Source of the DNA: Pseudoscleropodium purum
Taxonomy: Eukaryota > Streptophyta > Bryopsida > Hypnales > Brachytheciaceae
Length of the DNA stretch: 64,000 bases
Direction of reading: 5' to 3'
NCBI GenBank assembly: GCA_963969395.1
Contig: OZ017795.1
Span: forward strand, 29,865,063-29,929,062
Position numbers and translations under genes: made by a program. The notes below the pieces were generated by a model. It had not been told where the DNA came from, did no database searches, and saw only the letters and a program-made list of their open reading frames with translations. Positions 1-12,200 of this stretch are shown here, piece by piece (the stretch's first letter is position 1; the number at the start of each line of letters is the position of its first letter).

Positions 1-1400
1 ATAAGGTATATGTTCAACCTTACAAAATTGAACTTAATGGAAAATTCATAAATGAATTTAAAATTAGCAAAGTAATTTTTTTGAATGTTTAACCATTGAA
101 ATTTTGCTTGGGTCAAAAATTAAAAAATATTTTCAAAATTGAAAAATAACAATATCTTCTAAAAATAGTTATATAAATGAAAATTCATTCAATTTTTAGA
201 ATTTATAATTGTAGGAACTTATTCTTGACTAAGGCAAGGGGCTTGTCCTAAAAAAATTGAGGTTTAAAAGTGATGCACGTGTGAAGTAGGACTAAGCAAA
301 GAGTCATACAATGTTTTTTTCACGGTTGTTTGATATTTTGACAATGTGACTTCTTAAAGCTTTCAAGCCCCATAATTCAAATTCTACTTTCCAAAGATCT
401 AAAGACTTCAGATTTGAATAAAACCTCAAGGTAGAAAGAATTTATCAAATTTTCAAAATAAAGTAATGCTTTGCTCCACCTACTTGGATTGCAGGTAAAA
501 AAAACAAAAAAAACTTTTCAACCAATTGTTGAATCTCTAATTAGACTTCCTAAAAGATCATTTGTTTTTTACATCTCAAGAAAAAAAATGAGAAGAAAAC
601 CTTCTACATCACTTTAAATGCTTGAAACACCCAATAGCCATTTCAAATTTAAAAGAGCTTTAAAGGTTAACATACTAACTTAGATTATTTGGGTTTGAAA
701 TGAATTGATAGGATTAAATTTACGTTGGTTGAAATAGTTGAGTACAAAATCTCAAAGTAAGAAGAATATTTTTCTGCATGCATTTTAACCTTTAAGTGAC
801 TAATTGTACAAAAGAATTTGTTTCCATCATTACATTTTCTAGCCAATTACAAGACTACTCTTCGAAGTCGAACCATGTGTAGAATTAGGTCCAGCCTTTA
901 ACCCTTAAATTGACTTATTGACTATTTTATGGTCAGTATTCAATTTTGACTAGTTTTTTCAGATTTTCTATAATCTAAAGAGATAGCATGTTCAAAATGG
1001 CTTACATTTTATGCAAAGTCTAATTTAGAGAGGACGATTTTTTTGCAAACAAGTCACAATTAGGTGGAATTACCATATTTACAAGGGGCCAATTTTTATG
1101 TACCAGATTAGGGTTAGGGTTAGTGGGATCAGGGTTTGTACGAGATTTCGGGATTCTTTGTGACAAATCTGTTGGTGCGCTTCCAGTCGCTTGAAATCAC
1201 GACGGTTACCATTACGCTCTTATCTGAGGTCTATTGTATGAAGAATTTCTGAATATTAAACTTTGAATCTTAGCTTAGAATTTCCTCGATAAAGAATGAA
1301 TTAGGCGCCGCTGGTAATTGAAACTATGCGAAGGAGATTTGCTACAATTGAGCGGTCATTCGCGAAACCCTAATCCTTCGTTGCGGATCAACTTTTCGGT
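1..1400. other. AT-rich upstream region, no gene seen
   Basis: No open frame of convincing composition lies on either strand. The first kilobase is AT-rich and low in structure. Base composition becomes more balanced from about 1100 onward, which probably marks the promoter and leader of the small gene at 1648. Confidence 0.5.
1108..1123 (+). repeat. Short interstitial telomere-like repeat
   Basis: TTAGGG occurs in tandem as about two and a half units (plant telomere unit TTTAGGG or TTAGGG type). It lies about 540 bp upstream of the start codon of the small gene at 1648. Related telo-box-like AAACCCTA stretches follow near 1363 and, on the other strand, near 1543. In plants, telo-boxes are common in promoters of growth-related genes, so this may be a promoter element rather than a telomere relic. 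Confidence 0.45.
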
Positions 1401-1647
1401 TTAGTAGCAGAGAGACGAAGAAGAACACCATCAAGTGGATGGCATGGCCGCAGGGAGCTGGGAAAACTGTCACTTCCATTTTCTATGATCACCATTCCAT
1501 TTTCAGCGAGTTCAAGAATTTGGCGTTCACTAAAATTTTGAATTTAGGGTTTGATGTACTCACTGTGTGCTGATCGGAGGGGAATTCGCGCGTATTGACA
1601 GGTAATTGTGCAAGTGTAGTACTTCACCCTCAATTCTACCTCAACCC

Positions 1648-1986
1648 ATGGCGGACAAGGCCAAGTCCAAGCCCCCCGAAGGCAGCGAAAGCTCCAGCGG
1701 GACGAGGAGCGAGACGAAGCTGCAGGAGCAGCCGGACTTGACCCTGGGCAAGGCACCGATTGAGAAAGGGGAGAGAACAGGGCAGTCCCGGAGGTTCAGT
1801 GTTCCCGTGACGCAGGAGGAGCGCGAAGCCACGCAGAAGGAGCTGGATGAAATCGAAGCTGTCGAGCGCATTCCTTCCATTCTGCGCACCATGCCGATCC
1901 GTCGGGAAACGAGTTCCGATCGCCCGTATGCACTCAGCCGGGAGTCTGTCAGTCCAATTGGATACCCTCCTGAGCCGTTGAATTGA
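1648..1986 (+). CDS. Small disordered protein of unknown function
   Basis: A 112-residue open frame begins at ATG 1648 in a good plant context (CCATGG). An in-frame upstream ATG at 1606 would add 14 residues. The 1648 start is preferred because the coding-like, GC-richer composition begins there. The protein is rich in Ser, Glu, Lys, Arg and Pro, has no membrane segment or recognisable domain, and includes a charged stretch around QEEREATQKELDEIEAVER that could be a short helix. Composition clearly differs from the AT-rich flanks and the region just upstream looks like a leader, so I think it is a real gene. I do not recognise the family. It could instead be the 5' exon of a longer gene, but no convincing downstream exon was found. 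Confidence 0.5.
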   Translation: MADKAKSKPPEGSESSSGTRSETKLQEQPDLTLGKAPIEKGERTGQSRRFSVPVTQEEREATQKELDEIEAVERIPSILRTMPIRRETSSDRPYALSRESVSPIGYPPEPLN

Positions 1987-2080
1987 AGACAGGTTCGAGC
2001 CTTCACAGGTTTGAAAGTTGCTCTTCGAATATGTGATTGCTCAACATAAAACATCCTGGAGGAGGTTTGTCAACGCACTT

Positions 2081-2350
2081 GGATATGGAAACTTGGGGCG
2101 GTGCCAAAACTACAGGACGGAGGCAGACCCTGGAGAGCCTTGCATGTTTCCTTTCAGTGATTGTAGATTCTTTATTTTGTGATTCCTTGCTTCCGTCGAC
2201 GTCCTTGGATAAGGAACCTTGGGTCCGCACCAAAACTACAGGATAAAGACTGACCCTGGCTGATCACTAAAACCCTGCTGCATATGTTTCTATAAAGAAT
2301 GTGGTAGTGTGCGTAGAGTCATTTATTCGTGATTCCTTGCTTCCTTCATG
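2081..2350 (+). repeat. Degenerate tandem duplication, about 126-140 bp unit
   Basis: The segment starting at 2081 (GGATATGGAAACTTGGG ... ACCCTGG) recurs at 2207 (GGATAAGGAACCTTGGG ... ACCCTGG), and both share CCAAAACTACAGGA. The phrase GATTCCTTGCTTCC recurs at about 2190 and 2331. The copies are diverged. Short open frames inside appear to be chance products. Confidence 0.55.
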
Positions 2351-2807
2351 CTTTAGAATACTACGTCACTGTAAATACAACTTGTTTCATGTTAGGGATT
2401 AGCAACATGGCAGCACCGCAACACCGTAAGAAATTAGTTTCTGCAGCCCTAGCAAAGTTGTGCACCTGGTCAGAATTTCCTAAGCGTTGCTACAGTTGTT
2501 TGTCATCCTATTCTCAGATTACGAGACGCAGCTGTAATAACCCGGCTGCACTTTCTACTGCACAAGCCGAGCAATGACTGTAACGATCACAGTGGGTGCA
2601 GTGGATTCAGATACATAATATTCACAACCAAGTCGAGAGCCTCCCATTTAACGTGAAGGACACCAAGATATATCTAGGAAGAATGCGACTTCAAAAGGAT
2701 GAGATGAACACATTTTTTAGCCTATATTCTTGGGTGCTTCAACAATGTTCTAGGACCCATGCTACACTGGTGTAGAATGTTATATATGTCTACAAGAGTT
2801 GCCGGCA

Positions 2808-5800
2808 TTAAGCAACAATAAAGGGCAAGACCATCATCATAAATGTCTGGTAATCGATTTTTGCAGCTCCGGTGTACTGGGGATCATGACAAATGAACTT
2901 CTCTGTCAAGCCTTTCACAATCAATCCACACTCAATGAAGTCACCAAAGGCGATGCTAGAGTTCTCGCCTGTCCGGTCATAGTTGAACATCAGAAGTTGC
3001 AACACTTGGGGCGTTACTCCGATTCCTAGGCTCAACATGGCTTCCCTCAACTCAGGTAAGTCGATGGTCCCACTACCATTAATGTCAAAGCTTCTGAATA
3101 TCCGTTGCCATTTCTTTAGTTCCCTCCATAGCTTCACAAACGCACCTGGTCCCAATCTACAACACACACCATATGATTTTCAGTCCTAATCATCACAAGG
3201 CACAAGCCATCACACTAAATTTAGTCCCCAACTAGAAAACAAAGATCACTTTGATTCAATCCCAATCTTGAACACAAACATCTCTTCACTTTTAGCCCCA
3301 ATGTGCAACACAAAAATCTCATGACTTCATATAAGTTTCAGTCACAATTTGCAACCCAAACATCACATGAATTTCAAGTTCCAATCTACAATACAAACAT
3401 CACAGAAGTTTCCAAGTTGTCTAAAATTGACAGACAAATATAAAACCCAAACAGCACACGACTTTGAATCCCAATTTGCAACACTAACATCAAATGATTT
3501 TCTATGTAGTAAAAAGCTGGGAGACCAATCTCCAACCAATCATCACATGACGTTCAATCCCAATCTGCAAAACAAAACAAAAATCACATGATTTTTGATG
3601 TAGTTAAACCTGCCGCAGATTGATATCGATCAGATGGGTAGGGTGGGGGAGGACTCAGATTGACATCACTCAAGACGTCAGATTATATCAAATCCCCAAC
3701 ACAAACATCACATGACTTTCAGGTTTTCATAAGCGCTTTCCATGGAGTGCAAACCGGTCAGATTGACTGAATTGATCTGATGGATAAGGGAGGGAGGGTC
3801 AGATTGGTATCAACCAAGCTGTTGGATCATATTGAATCTGCAACATAAATCACATGACTTTAGGTTATCAAGAGCACTTTTAGTTCAAATAGTGAAAATC
3901 AGACAGACTAATATCGATTTCATGGGTAGGGGAATAGATTGATATCAGTCAAGCTATTGGAGTAGTCGTGGAAACTTCCTCTTATCAAAAGGAGTGTCAG
4001 AGCTCGCATGAAGAATTCCAAGGCGATTTTAAAATGACATTCCCAAACTCCACAAAGGGGCTAGTACTTTGAAGAAAACAAAGTGTGTTATGCCCAATTT
4101 GGTGGCAGATATGCGAATCCAAAGGTCTCACACCCCTACTATAGCATATCAAAATTACACCTAGATCTCTTTCATGTCGTGTTCTCTATCGCTGGATCAT
4201 CGAATCTTACGAACAAACTCAAAACACACTCTATACTTTCATTATCTCTTGTTACATCACAAGAAGTTGCATATGATTGTAATAAAAATAATTTCAACAA
4301 GTGTAAGAAGGGTTCAACGACTTTTACATGCAACACAATTGATTGTGACAATATTACAAAACTCCATATCGTCATGTGCTTTCTGGACTACGCAATGTGA
4401 AAGGAGAGCCTTGGTATGAGAAATAACATGCCAATCCACAGGAGTGCCAAGGAACATTATTTCCTAAATGAGACTTTACTTTCACATTACTTGACAGAAT
4501 CTGCATGTAACCTGCATGGTTGGATTTTGTTTAAACAAAGGTGCCCATGAAGAACAAGATCATGTGATATATCCATATCCAATGCTCGATTCCCATCACT
4601 ACAGAAATGGTCTGCATTCAGTTAATGAACAAACGAAAAGTAGACATGCCCTGGAAGCAAGAGCTCAGAAGTCCGGTTACCTGGAACTAACAGTGGTATT
4701 GTCGGCAAAAAGGTGGAGCATCAGGCGCACAGTTCTCCGACTAAAATTGAAGAACTTGAGTGATAGAATTCTTTGCAGCTCCATGGTATCAATGGCTCCA
4801 CTTCCATCCACATCTGCTTTCCTGAAGAGGTCTATTACATCAGGCTCCGTGCCTGGAGGAAAACGTGAATCATATTCATATCGAGGGTTTCCTGATCCAC
4901 AAAAAAAGCTTGTATGAGAAATTATGAAAATATTATGAAACATGCTCATATGCCAACCTCAAACCCATTAAATTTGCAACCATATTCGACCCAGGATTCA
5001 AGGCTACAACTTGATTCACCGAGCATCAGAACTCCTTTCCCCGAAAAACATTATGAACTTAGTAGCAAGAAAGAAGAGCCTGTTCAAGAGAAAAAAAAGC
5101 CGAGTCACAGGAGTGACAGCGTTCCCTACAGCCAAAACGTGAAAGGTTGAAAAATTCACAAGCCACACCTTGAGCTGGAGGATAATAAGTCTTCTCTGGG
5201 GCAACAGGAAATTGACTGGCAGGACGCTCACCGCGACCTGGACCAGTTGGAACGTAAGGAACATGAGCTTGAGGGATACCAGCCTGCTGCGGTGCTCCAT
5301 AAGAACTGTAACTTGTTGTAGAATACCCTCCTTGTTGGTTATGCATTACATTGGATGGAGGTACTTGAGGCAGGCCCTGCCCTGGAGGTGGAACATAAGG
5401 CAAATGTGCTCCTTTCCCTGCAGAATCGATATACTCTTGGTACTGAATGACGTCCTTGGTCAGACTCTTCCGCTGCACTCGCACCACCGGGTGCACTCCC
5501 TGCATTCAGAGACCCTTGTTCGTCAATAAGTAATTATAGAATAGAAACATTTGTAAAATCTCAAAGCCTTTAGGTAACAAACTGAGTGCATTGCCATAGT
5601 ATTTCCAAAAGCTTTACATTATTATCAAATGATTTTTTCAGTTAGTGATGCTATTCTTATAAATTCTTAGACAAAATTCGTTGCAAAATCGCCAGAACCT
5701 ATATGGCAGCGACCAAAATAACAAAATTCGCCCCAATATTGGTAGCCTCCAACAAAATCTCAGAAATACCCCAGTGAAGAACGAAGAAAAAGAACAAACA

Positions 5801-6075
5801 AACAAACATATGAAAGTTACCTGCATGGAGTCGAGCTGCAGCAGGAGCGCCATCCCTCCCTCGCTCCATTTTAGCCTCTCCGTGGGATCCCTCCGCAGAG
5901 TCTCGAACAAACGAGGGTCGGCTGCGAGTTGGTGCTCCAGCCTCTGAAGCTCCGTTCGCACGCTTCGAATGATTCGGAGAAGCTTCAGAGGTTGTGTCTT
6001 GCGCACCAGGTGGCCTCGATACGCCGCTTGGATCGCAGTGGCTGCTACATGCGGCTTGGACCATCTGTACTTCAT
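2808..6075 (-). CDS. IQ-BAG / penta-EF-hand fusion protein
   Basis: Predicted calcium-responsive co-chaperone of 381 residues. Coding exons are 6075-5821, 5499-5169, 4891-4681 and 3156-2808. All junctions are GT/AG, phases match (0, 1, 2), and the total of 1146 nt is a whole number of codons. A perfect IQ motif (IQAAYRGHLVR, residues 15-25) leads into a BAG domain (about 28-110, starting PLKLLRIIRSVRTEL), as in plant IQ-BAG proteins that bind calmodulin and Hsp70. Residues about 115-195 form a Pro/Gly/Tyr/Gln-rich linker of the kind that precedes penta-EF-hand modules. The first canonical EF loop is DVDGSGAIDTME (222-233), the third is DINGSGTIDLPE (290-301), and loops 2, 4 and 5 are degenerate but in register. 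The start is the first ATG after the leader exon (8467 upward), which contains none. The family link of each half is firm. Their union in one transcript is inferred from phase and strand. Confidence 0.85.
3157..3600 (-). repeat. Minisatellite in the last intron of the BAG-PEF gene
   Basis: Diverged units of about 40-50 bp, read on the plus strand as CCCAATCTGCAACACAAACA followed by TCACATGACTTTCA, repeat roughly eight to ten times. The first unit directly abuts, and partly forms, the 3' splice acceptor at 3157-3158. The short open frame at 3349-3591 comes from the repeat and is not a gene. Confidence 0.6.
3600..3970 (-). repeat. Three diverged ~150-bp tandem units in the same intron
   Basis: A longer unit containing CAGATTGATATC, GATGGGTAGGG and AACATCACATGACTTT(C)AGG recurs three times at a spacing near 150 bp. 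It shares the CATCACATGACTTTCA core with the minisatellite next to it, so the two arrays probably have a common origin. Confidence 0.55.
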
Positions 6076-6108
6076 TGCAGGTCCACCACAGCGGAAATCC
6101 TTTTTAAT

Positions 6109-8466
6109 CTGGGGAAATAGGCATACAGCATTAGTTCTCTGAGCAAAAGCATAAAACAGGAAAGGTCTTATTGCATAAAATAGCAAGTTTTGGTTATGAC
6201 ATCTATGCAAAAGCATGAAACTTTATTTTATTTTAGTCATAATAGTTTCCTTATGAGCAATAAAGATTCCTATAGAAGATGAAGAATGCTTTGTTCAAGA
6301 ATATTATAATAATGGCATCCAACTTCATAGAGCTCTAAAAAAAAAAGACTGGTAGATCTGAGGTTATATTCAGACAGATACAGTGTGTCAATCTCATGAA
6401 ATTCTGCCACATTTTCGAATATGACGGTTGGAGCTAATCTTCAGTAGCGGGTACAGTAATCAGCTAAAAGCCAATATGGACTGAAAATTGCTGAAAAGAG
6501 CTGGGAGGCTGAAGAGCATTATTGGACTTATTCGAATAAAGAAAATCGAATCGATCAAGAATGGCTAGATCTGAACTTTTGGTTGATCGAAGACTTAAAA
6601 TCAAGAAAGGGTTATGGATAATAATCTACTTTTAATTAATCATTGAGATAAATGATACCGTTGCCTTTAACCCACAAACTAGGCATTATCAGTATACCGT
6701 AGCAGACATTATGGAGATAGAAATGATAGAAATCTGAAAAAATAAAATAAACTCTCGAACCTCAAATCAAAGCAAAATAGTCTACAAGGTTAGTACACAG
6801 AATTCTTTAAGTTCACTTCTCTAATATCACATTCTCACCAAACTTTAGAAACATATGTACCCGGACCAAAACTTACTTTGTGTCTCTCCGTTATGTCACA
6901 TGAAAGTTACATAAAAATAATAAGGAGTTTGATAAGTATGAAAAGGATTGTAGACCACCTTCCAGACTCCTATGATCCCAAAGACTCTTTTAATGTCACT
7001 TTCACATGCAGCACAATTAATTTTCAGACACTACATGAAATCACATGCATTTGGGGTGACATTAAAAAGGTATGGTGTACTGTAACCATTGCCTACGGAA
7101 CCAGATAACAATATTGTGAGGAATTTCCACTAAGAATATGTGCACGAAGGTTTGCCTTTCTTACTTTATACTAAAACCTCAGCCCTTGGACCATCCGTGT
7201 GAAATGTAGACCCTTCAAGTGCTTCTCCAAATAGTCCAAGCCTCCTCCAAATAGTTCAAGCCTCCTCCAAGCAGAAGTCTGAAACTGCAATTTTTAAAGT
7301 ATGCAAAATCTATCAGTGCAGATCAAAAACAAAGTAAAAGGAATAGCATGGCTTCAATACGCTTGGCATCCAAAATAAGGATACATTTTCACAGCTTAAG
7401 TTCAATCAAGGTTGTCTGAATCATTCAAAATAAGTTCAGAGAAATACTGACAATTCATGATTGTCATGATCCAAATACAACGTTCATAACACTATTCAGA
7501 AATGAGCCCACAGGTGTCTTTGGGAATCATTCAGCTAGTTAACACGTTAACCTGACATGTAGCAAGTCATCATGCAACCACTACTTATTGTCCTTCCAAC
7601 TTAATGTTTTAGAAACTACCAAAGCCAATTTCTCTAACCTTAGACACTTGAATGTTGAATTTTTAGCTACTGATAGAGGCAACTCTTTCCTTTAACTCTT
7701 GGGAACGATCAGCCAGGTTGAATAAAGTTACATTCAAAACTTGTCTAACTGAACTCTCTCAAATCCAGGAAATAAATACAGGCATGGACCACCATACCCG
7801 ACTGCTTTCTCCTTTGTTTCTTTTTTACTTAATTCATGAAATCGTAATAGTATTTCTAAACTACCTCCAGACAGATACAATATAACCTAATCAAACACAA
7901 CTAAAATCTAAGTCTGAATAGGAGGTAAGAATAATACCTAACTTTACAAAAGCAAGATACTATACACGGAACCTCTAACCTAATCTCAAAGAACTGCAAA
8001 GCTAATTCCGAATATGAAGAAACAATACTGTCTACCTTAACAACCCCAAACTATTGTTCATGAGATTACTGCTCCAAACCTAAGATTCTAACTCTAGATT
8101 CTAGCAAACCAGCTCAAACGATGCAGAAAAAAAGGGATGCGGACCGCGAAAACCCCACGACCTTCAAAACACAAGATCGTAAACTGAAAAGCCAAAACAT
8201 TCAACTCAAAGAAAACGAGTCCATGACCTAAAATTGCAACAAATATTACGCAAACAGAGCGGAAACCGCAGTACTGCTACACGAACCTAGCGTCACAAAT
8301 CCCTTGAAATCTGCACCCTGTGAATTTGCAAACTCCACTAGAAATCCAATGGATCCCGTCCAGTCGATGAAATTGAAAGAAGGGCTGATGCGATGGATGA
8401 GAGAGAGACCCTGCGAAGCGAATTTTGCAAGTAAGAGGGTTGGAAGTAGATCACAATGCAACTGAC
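6109..8466 (-). other. Long first intron of the BAG-PEF gene
   Basis: The donor is GCAG|GTCAGT at 8467/8466 and the acceptor TTTCCCCAG ends at 6109. No coding exon was found inside. A short direct repeat of about 22 bp (CAAGCCTCCTCCAAATAGTT and variants) occurs three times at 7219-7272. The intron is otherwise AT-rich and unremarkable. Confidence 0.5.
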
Positions 8467-8650
8467 CTGCGATGCGATGCGTTGCTAATGAAAATTTGGA
8501 GGAAAACAGGGAAGAAAGGTGGGATCGCAGGTGAGAACTGAAGGCGAAATGGAGAGACGATGAGCGCCGGCACTGGATCTGGACTTTTTCCCTTCGAAAC
8601 AGTGTCCACGGTGTTTCTAGGGGAGAGTTTTTCCTTGTACTTCAACTTGG
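8467..8650 (-). promoter_or_regulatory. Probable non-coding leader exon and promoter-proximal region of BAG-PEF
   Basis: This block is GC-richer than its surroundings, contains pyrimidine-rich stretches typical of plant leaders, holds no ATG on the minus strand, and ends at a good donor (CGCAG|GTCAGT). Joining it to the exon starting at 6108 makes the ATG at 6075 the first start codon. The transcription start is not determined; about 8640 is my estimate. Confidence 0.5.
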
Positions 8651-8694
8651 AGAAAGTCAAATAGCGGTATTTTTATTTTTTTTCAATTTGGACG

Positions 8695-9270
8695 GATGGA
8701 AATTGGAAGTGTTTTTTCATCCAATTTTTTCTTGTTGATCTTTCATGGTGGGTTATGAAGAGCATGCAATAGAGTTTGCAATCTTCCTAAAGTTTGTCTT
8801 CATGTAAAATGAGAAGTTCGTAAAAAGAATATGAAATTACAAAATAGAATATTTCAGTGTATTTGGGGAAGTTGTCACTCCTTGCTCTAAATCTAAAATG
8901 TGATATTTTTTAATTTTAGCCCTACTAATGAAATGATTGAAGGTTATCTACTCTTACTAGTTTCTACTCCAATTTGAATTCTTAAAAAAGTCCTAAAATT
9001 GAATATTTTATTACAATTTGAACTTTGGATATGTTTCTAATGTTTTGCTAAAATCTAATTATAGAATGACACGGAAATTGTATTCATACTATGATGTTCT
9101 TTACTATAATATACATATGTGATGAATTTTTTGTAGATTTTTTTAAATAATTTTGTATTTGATAAGATTTTAGTCACTTTTTCTTCAAAAATTCTCAAAA
9201 GAAATCTAAAATTTTTATGATGTAAAGAAGACATCTGATTTCATCCCTCAAAAATAAAAATAAAAAAATT
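8695..9270 (+). repeat. Dispersed repeat, copy A
   Basis: Colinear with 43250-43808 in the same orientation. Shared landmarks are TTTCATGGTGGGTTATGAAG, GAGCATGCAAT and TTGAATATTTTATT followed by GCAATTTGAACTTTGGAT. The copies have diverged by substitutions and small indels. No coding content is seen. This copy begins right at the 5' edge of the BAG-PEF gene. Confidence 0.7.
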
Positions 9271-12200
9271 TCCAAATGGAAGCATAAATAATAATAGAAT
9301 TTGGCCTTCAATTTTGTAGTCATAGGTTAACCTAAAAAGATGTGCCTATTCGACTAAGGTAGTTATCAAAATATTGTGATTATTGGACCAATAGGTGCAT
9401 TCTTTATTTCTATGATGAAGTCATCCATTAGACTTTTTAGATTCATATCACCAAGGTACCTTGAAGAGAGATACTATCAAAAAACGTAAGAACTACGCGC
9501 AATAAATTATAGGGTCTAATATATATTCATTCTCTAGAAGAAGCCCACGTTTTTTGGAACATCATGTAGTATCCACTATATATTAAGACACGTCTAAAGA
9601 GACATGAAAACATATTCTAACTAAAGATGTACTTGATGTACATGTCTCAAGTTTTTGAGATGTCAACTTAAACATCTAGACATTTTTTAGACGTTAACTT
9701 AGATGTCCAGACATTTTACAACATTAGTTTAGACATATACTGTGTACAATAGGCCATATAGAATGCATAATACATTGTAAAAAATATATAATATGCCATA
9801 CATTGTACACCTTATATAATATACTAAATTTGGCTTTAAAAGCCACTTATTGTAGATATGTTGATGTGAGAAAATAAGCTATTTATATAAGTGGGGTAGT
9901 AACAGGAAAGAGATAGAAAAATCATATGGAATATACAAAACTTTGGAATTGTATAAAAAGTATAATTTCAAACATGAGTATCCTCATGAACAATCACAAT
10001 GTTGTCTTAATTGATGTCTCAAAAACCATTTGGGCGTCTAAGTTGATGTTACTATTAATGCCCAAAAAAAGAGTGTTAAAATTATCAAACGGCATCAAAG
10101 TATGTTGACATCATCCTTTGGGGATGCTACATCATGTGCAATTTTTTATTATTTGCAAAAAAAATACTATATTGTTGCCCTTACTTTGTTTTTTTTCCAC
10201 ATTTGGTCAATATTTCACCTCAATTTCTAATAACTTCTACAAATTTATCTATATTCAAACTGTAAGTCCTTGTTGATGTGACACTTTCATGGTTTTTAGG
10301 ACATCTCAAAAAATGTGACTATGTTTTTTCGGATGTCTTACAGAGCATAGTCATTATGGTGGTAGCATCAAGTTGTTTTTTCTACTAACATCCACATGTT
10401 TTTTGCTATGTCCATTGACTATAGTTTTGCCATCCATTCCTTGAGAATCAAATGTCTTGTCTACCAAAACATGCCATGTTTCTGTCTAATGTTAGAAAAA
10501 ATGCAATTTTCTTTTATTTATTCTATGTAAAATTTGTAAACAAATTATATGTATTATAGGGTGCTTTGAAAGTGTGAAACATGGTTGTATGTAATACAAG
10601 GTTACATATAATACCATAGAATTATGTCAATACTATATGCAAAATAGTATATACACAAAGGGATACTAAAAAAAAGAAAGGGGTATAGATTACAAAGGCT
10701 TTAAAATTATGAATGGAGACAAGAAATCTTCTTTTTTATTTCAGACACAGTACTTTATAAATAGCCTCAACTTCATCATTTCTATAGTCATTTTAAAAGT
10801 CATACATCAATCATTTTTTTTACCTCTATGTCCTAGCATGGTTAACATGACTATAGACTATAGAAAGTTGTCATAGTACACATCAAATAGTTTAAATGTT
10901 ATGGCAAGTGGGCAAGATATTCTAGAATGCCATTTAAGAGAAAATTAGATTAAAGAGACTTGAGTTTACATAAGATACATTTGTGGTATTGAACATATGA
11001 TATTGGTTGTGAAACCTAAGTGATACCTAAGTAAAATTTGGCTATTAGTTTGAAAATATAATATGAATCTATCTACATTGTTAAAAAATTAAAATTAAAA
11101 TTAAAATTTCCTTTATAAAAAATAGTCTTTGTGTTTTTTCTACAGAAAAATGCTGAAATTCATACAAAAATAAATACTAACCACAATTAAGAGCAAACCT
11201 CTATAATGTGTGAGAACTAGGAATAAATTTTTATATTTTATAGACTTAGGATTTTCTTCCTTAAATTTGATGACACTTTCACTTCTATGTAAATAGGAAA
11301 AAGTAATATTTTAGAAGTGCTTTGTTTTTTGCCAAACTAAAGGAAACCAAATTTTTTAATCCAATGTTAAAAATTGTATCTCAAAAGTTAGATATGAGCA
11401 TCCCTATTTTTCATAAGCCTCCTTTGAAAATTTTAATAACCAATAATTTTGATTTTCTTCTTTGTAAATAATGCATATTTTCATGTAGAATTATAAATAT
11501 TTTTTGTTTTTTTATACAAGGTTTACACTATTCTAGAAATGCATGGAAGGGTGAATGCAAGAAACACTAGTACTATTTTATGTCATACTTGCAATTTCTA
11601 AGTTGTGATTGAGTGTATCTTCTGAAGATTTAAGTCAATGTACTTGAATATTTTTTAGAAGATCAATATTTAGACAATAATTAGAGAACTTATTTCTCAA
11701 AAAATTTCACAAATCATTTTATATTTAAATTTAGCTAATTTGTTACACTTTGCAGTTTAGGGGTTTTTAGTACTATGGACTACCTAAAATTAATGATCTA
11801 TAGCTGAAATTTTTGTGCTCTATTTTTACACTAGGGAGGCATGTGACCACCACAAAAAACTTGAAAAAATATTATTTTATGTCTTCTACATTCATGCAAC
11901 CAGGGCTCCCTTGTACACGCAATTCTGAATATTGAAAATGGTTTCAAGATCATTTATTTTGTAAAATCTATTCATCATGAAGTCTTGTCAAATTTTCAAT
12001 TTTTAGTTTCTTTGAAAATTACTTTTCCTATTTTTTACAAATTAAAATGTCAAAGTATCTATTTTCTTCAAAAACTTTGTTTTTCTATTTTGTGAATAAC
12101 TTTTGATCCAAATTTTTTTTAGATCTGAAATTTTGGTGACATATTATTTATAGTATTATCCTAATTATCCATATTTTTTTAATTTTTAATTTTTTTTCCA

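Noticed and set aside
1641..2054. Minus-strand frame of 137 residues over the small gene
   Set aside because: The plus-strand frame has the better start context and leader-like upstream region; the antisense frame is most likely a shadow, though this is not certain.
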